Assembly (NCBI GenBank): GCA_023416315.1 | Contig: JAEZIA010000144.1 | Coordinates: 1-17,721 of the forward strand | Reading direction: 5' to 3' | Source: Actinomycetes bacterium | GTDB taxonomy: Bacteria; Actinomycetota; Actinomycetes; Mycobacteriales; Mycobacteriaceae | Length of the DNA: 17,721 nt | Shown here: in pieces, positions 7,513-13,983 of the stretch | How the letters are laid out: each line of letters begins with the position of its first letter | How positions within the stretch are numbered: the first letter of the stretch is position 1 | The notes under the pieces: model-generated | What the model was told of the DNA's origin: nothing | Database searches by the model: none | What the model saw: only the letters and a program-made list of their open reading frames with translations | Position numbers and translations under genes: made by a program

Positions 7513-8300
7513 GCGGGTACGCGACCCCGGAGCTCACCGTCGAGCGGGCGCCGGTGCTCTGGCTCGCCGAGCGGGAGATTCTGCGGTTCCTCAACATCTG
7601 GCAGTACTCGATCGTCGGTCCGGTGTTGTCCACGCTGCTGTTCGTGGTGGTGTTCGGATCGGTGCTGGGCCGCCACGTCGACACCATTCACGGAATCCCT
7701 TACGGACAGTTCATTGTTCCCGGGCTGCTGGCCCAGGCGATCCTGAACGTCGGGTTCTTCAACGGTACAACCAGCCTCTTCGAAGCCCGTCGCGACAAGT
7801 ACATCAATGACGTATTCGCCAGCCCGCTGCGGTGGTGGGAGATCAATGCGGCGCTGGTCACCGGCGGCGTCGCCCGCGGCGTCATCGTTGGGGCGGGTGT
7901 TGCGGCGGTCGCATTTCCGCTGGCACACATCACCGACCTGGCCCGGCCCTGGGTCTTCACCTTCGGCACCATCGGGGTGCTGGTGGTGGCGGGACAGACC
8001 GGGGTGATCGCAGGGAGTCTGGCCAAGTCGCTGGATCACGTCTATTCGATGGAGTCGATCATCCTGCTGCCGTTGGGATTTCTCGGCGGCATCTTCTATT
8101 CGGTCAGCCAGCTGCCGCCAGTGTGGGATCACCTCAGCCGGATCAACCCGGTGTTCTGGCTGGTCCAGGTCGAACGGATCGGCGTCCTGGGGCACGCCGA
8201 CGTCAGTGCCGGCGCCGCACTGGGCGTGGTGTGGGCACTGGCCGTCGGGCTGTCGGCGTGGTCGGCGGCGATCTTCGGCACCAACCGGCTCAAAGCTTGA
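7509..8300 (+). CDS. ABC-2-type exporter permease, DrrB-like
   Basis: Membrane protein of 263 residues, partner of the preceding ATPase. It has the usual six-span pattern: a first span around SIVGPVLSTLLFVVVFGSVLG, a second around FIVPGLLAQAILNVGFF, then ARRDKYINDVFASPLRWWE (the conserved cytoplasmic segment of ABC-2 permeases), further spans, and the conserved GFLGGIFYSVSQLPPVW near residues 190-210. The ATG overlaps the ATPase stop by 4 bp. ABC-2 permeases of this size export small amphipathic compounds. In this operon a desulfonated organic product, a toxic intermediate or a siderophore-like molecule could be the cargo; nothing in the sequence decides. A 30-bp gap with GAGGA precedes the next gene. 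Confidence 0.88.
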   Translation: MSGYATPELTVERAPVLWLAEREILRFLNIWQYSIVGPVLSTLLFVVVFGSVLGRHVDTIHGIPYGQFIVPGLLAQAILNVGFFNGTTSLFEARRDKYINDVFASPLRWWEINAALVTGGVARGVIVGAGVAAVAFPLAHITDLARPWVFTFGTIGVLVVAGQTGVIAGSLAKSLDHVYSMESIILLPLGFLGGIFYSVSQLPPVWDHLSRINPVFWLVQVERIGVLGHADVSAGAALGVVWALAVGLSAWSAAIFGTNRLKA

Positions 8301-8330
8301 CCACCACCACAACTCATCGAGAGGACCGCC

Positions 8331-9899
8331 ATGGCCAACGACGATCCCGCAGTGACGCTGCCCACCGACGTACTGGTGATCGGGGGCGGGCCGGCCGGCA
8401 CCTGGGCAGCCATCAAGGCGGCACAGGCCGGCGCGCGCGTCGTTCTCGCGGACAAGGGCTACACCGGGTCGAGTGGTTCCACCGCCTCGGTGGGAACCGG
8501 GGTCTGGTATGTCGACGACGTTCCCGAGTTGCGAGAAGCGGCGATGGCGAGCCGTGAGGTGCTCGGTGGCCACCTCGTCGAACGCGACTGGATGGCACGG
8601 GTTCTCGACGAGACCTACGACCGGATGAACGAGCTCGCGACCGTGCAGCGTTATCCCTTCCCGGTGGGTGCCGACGGCCGCCCGATCCGCAACGATCTGC
8701 AAGGCCCCGAATACATGCGCAGGCAACGCACTCGGGTACAGCGCCTCGGGGTCCGCATCCTCGACCACACACCGGCACTGGAACTCCTGCTCGACGACGA
8801 TGGCGTGGTGTCCGGCGCGGTGGCCTTCGACCGCACCTCGGGTCAGACGATTCGGATCGACGCCAAAGCGGTGGTGCTCGCCACCGGTGGCTGTGCATTC
8901 CAGTCGAAGTCGCTGGGGTGCGACGTCAACACCGGCGACGGCGCGTTGATGGCGGTGGAGGCCGGCGCGGTGTTGTCCGGCATGGAGTTCTCCAACGCCT
9001 ACGCGATCGGCGTCAAAGGCACCTCGCTGACCAAGACCGCGTACTACTCGTGGGCGACCTTCTACCGCGCCGACGGCACCGCCATCGAAGGTGCCGGCAG
9101 CGCCCGGGGCCGCACCGTCATCGCCAAAACCCTGTGCACTGAACCCGTGTTCGCCCGAATCGACCGGGCCACCGAGGCCGAGCAGATCGGTATGCGCAAG
9201 GGCCAGCCCAACTTCTTCCTGGTGTTCGACCGGCTCGGCATCGACCCGTTCACCGACTTCTTCGAAATCACCCTGGTGGCTGAGGGGACCGTCAGGGGGA
9301 CCGGAGGAGTGCGGGTGGTGGATTATGGCTGCGCCACCGATGTGCCCGGCTTGTATGCCGCCGGTGACACCGCGACCCGCGAGCTGATCTGCGGGGCCTT
9401 TACCGGCGGCGGCAGTCACAACGCGGCGTGGGCGGCGGCATCGGGAAGCTGGTCGGGACGCAGCGCCGCGGCGTTCGCGGCCGCACGCAGCGCACCGCCC
9501 GGCGCGTTGCGTGCGGCCGGGGGTGCGGGACTTCGGCCCGATGGTGGTACCGGGCTCGACTACCGCGACGTCGTCGCCGACGTACAGCGGCACATGTTGC
9601 CGCACGAGAATAATTTTCTGCGGCATGCCGACCATCTCGCGCCTGCGCTGCAGTCGTTGCACACCAGCTGGTCGGCGGTGCGGGCCGGGCTGCGCGGAGA
9701 GGGGGAGGACAGCTTCCGGGCCCGGGAGGCTGCCGCGATGCTGGCGCACAGCCGCTGGATGTATCACGCGGCGCTGCACCGCACCGAGACGCGCGGCATG
9801 CACAAGCGGATCGACCAGCCTGCGGTGGACACCGCACAGCGTCACCGGCTGCTGACCGGTGGGCTGGACCAACTGTGGACAAGGCCGGAGGCGGCATGA
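8331..9899 (+). CDS. FAD-dependent oxidoreductase, fumarate reductase / AprA-like flavoprotein
   Basis: Flavoprotein of 522 residues. The FAD dinucleotide-binding motif is DVLVIGGGPAG (GGGPAG at 18-23), followed by ADKGYTGSSGSTA. A central VVLATGG leads into CDVNTGDGALMAVEAGA (around 199-215), a hallmark of the fumarate reductase/succinate dehydrogenase/APS reductase flavoprotein superfamily. The C-terminal FAD contact is GLYAAGDTATRELICGAFTG near 338-358. It is shorter than AprA (over 600 residues), so it is not a standard APS reductase. The start follows GAGGA at 8321-8325. The stop overlaps the ATG of a two-cluster ferredoxin, so the two probably form one complex resembling AprA-AprB. Possible roles are oxidation or reduction of a sulfur intermediate, or passing electrons to the flavin monooxygenases. 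Cytoplasmic; no signal peptide. Confidence 0.87.
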   Translation: MANDDPAVTLPTDVLVIGGGPAGTWAAIKAAQAGARVVLADKGYTGSSGSTASVGTGVWYVDDVPELREAAMASREVLGGHLVERDWMARVLDETYDRMNELATVQRYPFPVGADGRPIRNDLQGPEYMRRQRTRVQRLGVRILDHTPALELLLDDDGVVSGAVAFDRTSGQTIRIDAKAVVLATGGCAFQSKSLGCDVNTGDGALMAVEAGAVLSGMEFSNAYAIGVKGTSLTKTAYYSWATFYRADGTAIEGAGSARGRTVIAKTLCTEPVFARIDRATEAEQIGMRKGQPNFFLVFDRLGIDPFTDFFEITLVAEGTVRGTGGVRVVDYGCATDVPGLYAAGDTATRELICGAFTGGGSHNAAWAAASGSWSGRSAAAFAAARSAPPGALRAAGGAGLRPDGGTGLDYRDVVADVQRHMLPHENNFLRHADHLAPALQSLHTSWSAVRAGLRGEGEDSFRAREAAAMLAHSRWMYHAALHRTETRGMHKRIDQPAVDTAQRHRLLTGGLDQLWTRPEAA

Positions 9900-10228
9900 T
9901 CGAAATCATCGACGAGCACCGGTGCATCGGCTGTGACCGGTGCATCGAGGTGTGTCCCACCCGAGTCTTCGACCGCGGGCCGGACGGCGTCCCGGTGATC
10001 GCCCGACATGACCACTGCCAGACGTGTTTTCAGTGTGAGGCGTACTGCCCGACGGATGCGCTGTTCGTGGCACCGCTGGCGACGCCGGCGCCGCCCGATT
10101 CGCCTTTCCGTGACGTCGCCACGCTGTCCGGTGCGGGACTGCTCGGCGGTTACCGGCGCGAACTCGGCTGGGGCAAGGGCAGGCGGTTGGGTGCCCGAAC
10201 CGCCGTCGGACCGGAGTTTCCCGACTGA
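9896..10228 (+). CDS. 2x[4Fe-4S] ferredoxin-type protein, AprB-like partner
   Basis: Protein of 110 residues with two cysteine clusters: C10-x2-C13-x2-C16-x3-C20-P and C41-x2-C44-x2-C47-x3-C51-P. Both fit the standard 4Fe-4S pattern, with 20 residues between clusters. The C-terminal 50 residues are not ferredoxin-like (LSGAGLLGGYRRELGWGKG) and may form a tail that contacts the flavoprotein, as the AprB tail wraps AprA. ATG 9896 was chosen because GGAGG at 9887-9891 precedes it and it overlaps the flavoprotein stop (ATGA). It is the last gene of the eight-gene block. It should relay electrons between the flavoprotein and an unidentified partner. No clear terminator hairpin follows in the 28-bp gap to the convergent ANTAR gene. 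Confidence 0.9.
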   Translation: MIEIIDEHRCIGCDRCIEVCPTRVFDRGPDGVPVIARHDHCQTCFQCEAYCPTDALFVAPLATPAPPDSPFRDVATLSGAGLLGGYRRELGWGKGRRLGARTAVGPEFPD

Positions 10229-10256
10229 CGCCTAGACGACTCGACCGTACGCGCGG

Positions 10257-10520
10257 CTAGTGCGACGCGACGGCCGCCCGCGCCGCGAGCAGGTCGGCCC
10301 ACGCGTCAAAGGCCTCGGGCTGGTGCGGGACCGACTCGTCGGAAGACCCGGCGATCGCGACCAGCGCCCGCGCGATACCGCCGAGGCCGATGCCGGTGCG
10401 CTGCACCACCGCCACGAGTTCGGCGAACGCGTCGCGCTGCGAGCACCCGCGCAGACCCACGAGGATCCCGGTGGCCAGGTCGATGTCGCGACGTGATGTG
10501 CTGGCGGCCCGATAGCTCAT
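10257..10520 (-). CDS. Small stand-alone ANTAR-domain protein
   Basis: Protein of 87 residues from the ATG at 10520. Residues about 10-57 (RRDIDLATGILVGLRGCSQR, then DAFAELVAVVQ...IARALVAIAG) match the ANTAR pattern: I-x2-A-x-G-I-L, a C/S-x3-AF stretch and a final helix with A-x2-LV. ANTAR domains bind dual-hairpin RNA and prevent transcription termination. Normally they are fused to a GAF, PAS or receiver domain; none is present, unless translation starts upstream. In-frame ATGs at about 10584 and 10590 would add 21-23 residues without any recognisable domain. The start is uncertain because no ribosome-binding site or leaderless promoter is evident. It converges on the ferredoxin gene and diverges from the dioxygenase gene. 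Confidence 0.65.
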   Translation of the reverse strand: MSYRAASTSRRDIDLATGILVGLRGCSQRDAFAELVAVVQRTGIGLGGIARALVAIAGSSDESVPHQPEAFDAWADLLAARAAVASH

Positions 10521-10561
10521 ATGCCCATGGTCGGCGTGGCCACCGAACCCGGGCAAGACAT

Positions 10562-10571
10562 CGGTGCACCG
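10562..10571. promoter_or_regulatory. 10-bp perfect palindrome between ANTAR and dioxygenase genes
   Basis: CGGTGCACCG is a perfect palindrome in the 116-bp divergent gap between the ANTAR and dioxygenase genes. It could be half or all of an operator, but it is short for this GC content. The rest of the gap shows no clear -10 element in either direction. Confidence 0.25.
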
Positions 10572-10636
10572 TGATTGCTTCATACGCATGCAGTTCTGGT
10601 GAACGCCGTGGCGCGGTCGCCCGGCACTGCCGCACA

Positions 10637-11635
10637 ATGTCTCTCGTGCTTCCCGTACTCGACTTGGCCGAGGCCGACCAGGATCCCACCGCCTTTCGTG
10701 CGCGGCTGCGCGAGGCCGCCCATGACATCGGGTTCTTCTATCTCGTCGGTCACGGCGTGCCGGACGCGCAGATCGACGAGGTGCTGCGGCTGGCGCGGAC
10801 GTTCTTCGCGTTGCCGCTGGAGGAAAAGAACGAGATCAGCCAGCTGAAGAGCCCGCAGTTCCGCGGCTACTCGCGCCTCGGCGGCGAACTCACCAACGGC
10901 AAGGTGGACTGGCGCGAGCAGATCGACATCGGACCGCAACGCCCGACGATCGAGGGAGCGACGGGGTACTGGCGGCTCCAGGGCCCCAATCTGTGGCCTG
11001 TCCGGCCCGCTGGATTCCGTGCGGCGTTCGAACGCTGGGATGCCGCGCTGGCGGATGTCGGCCTACGGTTGCTGCGGCACTGGGCGGTGTCGTTGGGCGC
11101 GGCCGAGAACACCTTCGACGCCGCGTTCGCCGACAAACCGGCCACCTTGATCAAGGTCGTCCACTACCCGGGGCGCGACGATTACCTGCAAGGCGTTGGC
11201 GCACACAAGGATTCCGGGGTGTTGACGCTGCTGTTACTGGAGCCCGATTCGACCGGGCTCCAAGTCGAGCTGGCCGACGGACAGTGGCTCGACGTCCCAC
11301 CGCTGGCAGGGGCGTTCGTGGTGAACATCGGTGAACTTCTCGAGGTGGCCACCGGGGGATACCTGCGGGCGACTCAGCATCGGGTGCTGGCCCCGCGGCC
11401 CGGCACCGACCGGGTCTCGATTCCCTACTTCGTCAATCCGGCGCTCGACGCCACAATCCCGATCATCGCGCTGCCGCCAGAGTTGGCGGCCCGATCCCGC
11501 GGTGTGGAAGCCGATCCGAACAATCCGATCTTCAACACCTATGGCGAGAACGCCTGGAAATCGCGGACGCGCGCGCACCCCGATGTCGCCGAACTGCACC
11601 ACGGCATCACACCGGGGGTACCGGCGTCGTACTGA
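10637..11635 (+). CDS. Isopenicillin-N-synthase-like Fe(II)/2-oxoglutarate dioxygenase
   Basis: Protein of 332 residues. The N-terminal DIOX_N region includes LREAAHDIGFFYLVGHGVPD at 24-43 and FFALPLEEKNE. The catalytic core shows the iron ligands H190 and D192 (GAHKDSGVLTLL) and H248 (ATQHRV), and the 2-oxoglutarate-binding R259-x-S261 (RVSIPYFV). All residues needed for catalysis are present. Family members hydroxylate, desaturate or cyclise small molecules. In this setting it could oxidise the carbon next to a sulfonate or sulfate group, as TauD does, but it belongs to the IPNS fold branch and not to TauD. ATG 10637 is the start giving the usual N-terminus; longer in-frame starts add a non-homologous basic leader. 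No strong ribosome-binding site is visible. A LysR gene follows after 70 bp. Confidence 0.88.
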   Translation: MSLVLPVLDLAEADQDPTAFRARLREAAHDIGFFYLVGHGVPDAQIDEVLRLARTFFALPLEEKNEISQLKSPQFRGYSRLGGELTNGKVDWREQIDIGPQRPTIEGATGYWRLQGPNLWPVRPAGFRAAFERWDAALADVGLRLLRHWAVSLGAAENTFDAAFADKPATLIKVVHYPGRDDYLQGVGAHKDSGVLTLLLLEPDSTGLQVELADGQWLDVPPLAGAFVVNIGELLEVATGGYLRATQHRVLAPRPGTDRVSIPYFVNPALDATIPIIALPPELAARSRGVEADPNNPIFNTYGENAWKSRTRAHPDVAELHHGITPGVPASY

Positions 11636-11692
11636 TGCCGCGGTGATTTCCTCGCCCTGAGCACAACCATGGGCAGCCGGGCCGGGTACCGC

Positions 11693-11698
11693 TAGCTT
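11693..11698 (+). promoter_or_regulatory. -10 element of the LysR gene (leaderless)
   Basis: TAGCTT fits TANNNT and is followed by seven bases and then the GTG at 11706, so transcription could begin at the start codon. No Shine-Dalgarno sequence precedes the GTG at a useful distance, in line with leaderless initiation. Confidence 0.5.
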
Positions 11699-11705
11699 GG
11701 CCAGG

Positions 11706-12659
11706 GTGTTCGATGTGCGTCGGCTGCGGGTACTGCAGGAAGTCGCGCGATGCGGCTCGCTGAGCGGGGCGGCGACAGCGTTGAACTACACGACGTCGGC
11801 CGTCTCCCAACAGATCACTGCGCTCGAGCGCGACGTGGGTGTGTCGCTGCTGGCGCGCGGGCCGTGGGGGGCGCGCCCCACCCCGGCCGGTACCCGACTG
11901 CTCGAGCATGCCGAACGGATCGTCGCCGCCATCACCGCCGCCGAAACGGACCTGCGACAACTCGCCAGCGCCGGCCCCGACCTCATCCGGGTGGCGTCGT
12001 TCACCAGCGCGGCCGCCGCGATACTGCCACGCGCGCTGGCGCAATTCCGGACTCGGCACCCACGCACTGAGGTCCGACTGGTCGAGGCCGACCCCGACGA
12101 CGGAGTGGCGTTGCTGGCCAACGGCGGTGCCGACGCCGCGATCATCACCGAGGTCCCCGGTGAACCGGGCCAGTACGCCGGTGTCGTGGCCGCCCCCGTC
12201 TACGACGACGAGTTCTTCGTCGTCCTGCCCGCCACCCACCGATTGTCGGCGGCCGCCGAGGTGCCGCTACCCGCGTTGGCCGGTGAGCAGTGGGTGGTCA
12301 GTTCGGCGACCGGAACCTGCCCGGACACCAGGGTCTTCCACAATGCCTGCCGCCATGCGGGTTTCGTTCCATCGGTGACGTTCCGGGCCGAGGACTACTC
12401 GACGGTGCAGGGTCTGGTGGCCGCGAATCTCGGGGTGTCGCTGGTGCCCTCGCTCGCCGCCGCAGGCGCCCGATCGGATGTCGCGGTACGCCGGGTCGCG
12501 GGCCGGCGACCGGTGCGGCGCATCGCGGTGGCGACCGCGGCCAAGCCGGAACGTGGCACCGCCCTGGCGGCCTGGGTCGCCCTGGTGCGGGACGTCGGTG
12601 AACGGCTTACCGCCGACGCGGTCTACAGCGTTCCTGCACGCCCATTCAGCGTCGCTTGA
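11706..12659 (+). CDS. LysR-family transcriptional regulator
   Basis: Regulator of 317 residues. The N-terminal winged helix-turn-helix is clear (FDVRRLRVLQEVARCGSLSG, then AATALNYTTSAVSQQITALE and LERDVGVSLLARGP), followed by a linker helix and a periplasmic-binding-protein-like effector domain from about residue 90. GTG 11706 gives the typical actinobacterial N-terminus and fits a leaderless promoter; a TTG at 11697 would add three residues. It sits directly upstream of the SfnB-type gene (67-bp gap) and downstream of the dioxygenase, so these are its likeliest targets. By analogy with CysB/Cbl-type control of sulfonate genes it may sense sulfur status or a pathway intermediate; the ligand is unknown. 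Confidence 0.9.
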   Translation: MFDVRRLRVLQEVARCGSLSGAATALNYTTSAVSQQITALERDVGVSLLARGPWGARPTPAGTRLLEHAERIVAAITAAETDLRQLASAGPDLIRVASFTSAAAAILPRALAQFRTRHPRTEVRLVEADPDDGVALLANGGADAAIITEVPGEPGQYAGVVAAPVYDDEFFVVLPATHRLSAAAEVPLPALAGEQWVVSSATGTCPDTRVFHNACRHAGFVPSVTFRAEDYSTVQGLVAANLGVSLVPSLAAAGARSDVAVRRVAGRRPVRRIAVATAAKPERGTALAAWVALVRDVGERLTADAVYSVPARPFSVA

Positions 12660-12688
12660 CACCGGCCCCACGGCGACGAACCCGTCCC

Positions 12689-12694
12689 TAATAT
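12689..12694 (+). promoter_or_regulatory. -10 element upstream of the SfnB-type gene
   Basis: TAATAT matches TANNNT closely and would give a leader of roughly 25 nt ending in AAGGAG (12713-12718) before the ATG at 12727. A TTGACA at 12656-12661 is 27 bp upstream, too far for a standard -35, so activation by the adjacent LysR protein is plausible. Confidence 0.45.
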
Positions 12695-12726
12695 CTCGAT
12701 ACACCCGCCACCAAGGAGTGAATTGC

Positions 12727-13959
12727 ATGACCACCATCGAAGCGAAAACCCCGGTGCTGCAGTCAGTTGACGAAGCGCTGTCGGTTGCCGCCGAGGTCGC
12801 TGCCGACATCGCCGCAGGCGCGGTTCAACGGGAATTGGACGGCGTCTTGCCGACCGAACAGCTGCGTGCGGTCGCCGCGTCGGGTCTGCTCGGCATCATC
12901 GTTCCCGCCGAACACGGTGGACCGGACCTGCCGCGGTCCACCGCGGTCGAGGTGCTGCGCATCCTGTCGCGCGCCGACTCTGCCGTCGGGCAGCTGCTGC
13001 TGGCGCACTTCGTGCTCAGCGCCGCGATCCGAGGACTGGGTCACAACGAGCCGGCGCCGCAGATCTACGCCGAGATCCTCGCCGGTGCGCAACTCGGCAA
13101 CGCCACCGTCGAGCGGGGCACCAGGCTCTCCGTCGACCGGCTGACCACCGTGTCGCGCAGGCCCGAAGGCGGCTGGGTGCTCAACGGTACCAAGTACTAC
13201 GCGACCGGAAGTCTCGGTGCCACCTGGATCGGTGTCGCCGCCCGGATTCCCGGCACCGAACCCGCCCACGGCGCAACGGCATTCGTGCGTGCCGACGAGC
13301 CGGGTGTGACGCTGAATCTGGATAAGTGGTCCTCGTTCGGCCAGCGCGGCACCGCCAGCGGCGAAGTGGTGTTCGACGACGTCGTCCTCGACGACGCGTT
13401 CGTGATCGACGAGGGCCCCGACCCCGATCCATTGACCGCCGACCCGTCGGTGCTCGGTGCCTTCGACCAGGCCCTGCACGCCGCCGTCGACATCGGGATC
13501 GCCAGGGCGGCCCTCGAAGACGGTGCGCAGTTCGTCGGCACCAAGAGCCGGCCGTGGTTCGAAGCGGGCGTCGACTCGGCGGTCGACGAACCGCACGTGG
13601 TGCGCCGCTTCGGCGAGCTCACCGCGCGGCTGTTCGCTCTTGAGGCGCTGCTGGCCCGCGGTGCCGAACTGGTCGATAAGGCGCTCGCCGAGCCGGAGCT
13701 GACGCGGGAATCCGCTGCTGCCGCATCGCTTCAGGTGGCGGCCGCCAAGGCTCTGGCTCAGGAGTTCGCGGTCGAGATCGCCAGCGGTGTCTTCGAATTG
13801 GCGGGTTCTTCGGCCACTGATCGCGGCTACGCGCTGGATCGGCACTGGCGCAACGTCCGGGTGCACTCGCTTCACGACCCGGCCCGGTGGAAGTACGTCC
13901 ACCTCGGTAACTACACACTGCGCGGCACCTTCCCTCCGCGCCTCGGCGTCCTGCTGTAA
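12727..13959 (+). CDS. SfnB/DszC-family flavin monooxygenase (acyl-CoA dehydrogenase fold)
   Basis: Protein of 410 residues with an acyl-CoA dehydrogenase fold. The middle domain carries GWVLNGTKYYATGSLGATW (149-167) and DKWSSFGQRGTASGEVVFDD (199-218), both characteristic of the sulfur-acquisition oxidoreductase SfnB and of DszC. The catalytic glutamate of true acyl-CoA dehydrogenases is not evident, which fits an FMNH2/O2-dependent monooxygenase. SfnB-type proteins are linked to dimethyl sulfone and related organosulfur use, DszC to dibenzothiophene oxidation. The ATG is fixed by AAGGAG at 12713-12718. It forms a two-gene unit with the MetE-like gene (24-bp gap) behind a LysR gene. It needs a flavin reductase, and none is recognised nearby. 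The exact substrate is unknown. Confidence 0.85.
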   Translation: MTTIEAKTPVLQSVDEALSVAAEVAADIAAGAVQRELDGVLPTEQLRAVAASGLLGIIVPAEHGGPDLPRSTAVEVLRILSRADSAVGQLLLAHFVLSAAIRGLGHNEPAPQIYAEILAGAQLGNATVERGTRLSVDRLTTVSRRPEGGWVLNGTKYYATGSLGATWIGVAARIPGTEPAHGATAFVRADEPGVTLNLDKWSSFGQRGTASGEVVFDDVVLDDAFVIDEGPDPDPLTADPSVLGAFDQALHAAVDIGIARAALEDGAQFVGTKSRPWFEAGVDSAVDEPHVVRRFGELTARLFALEALLARGAELVDKALAEPELTRESAAAASLQVAAAKALAQEFAVEIASGVFELAGSSATDRGYALDRHWRNVRVHSLHDPARWKYVHLGNYTLRGTFPPRLGVLL

Positions 13960-13983
13960 AGCCCTGCGACCATTGGAGTTTCG

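Noticed and set aside
7476..9872. A 798-codon open frame on the minus strand, antisense to the exporter permease and flavoprotein genes
   Set aside because: Its product is rich in H, Q, R, G and D without any domain, and it lies opposite genes with clear motifs and ribosome-binding sites. Long antisense frames are expected in GC-rich DNA with strong third-position bias.
8331..9899. True adenylylsulfate reductase alpha subunit (AprA)
   Set aside because: Too short by about 100 residues or more, and there is no sulfate-reduction or sulfur-oxidation context; kept only as an AprA-like family description.
10229..10256. Rho-independent terminator after the ferredoxin gene
   Set aside because: No stable GC stem followed by a T-run is visible in this 28-bp gap.
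12656..12694. TTGACA and TAATAT as a standard -35/-10 pair
   Set aside because: The 27-bp spacing is far beyond the usual 16-19 bp, so only the -10 element is retained.
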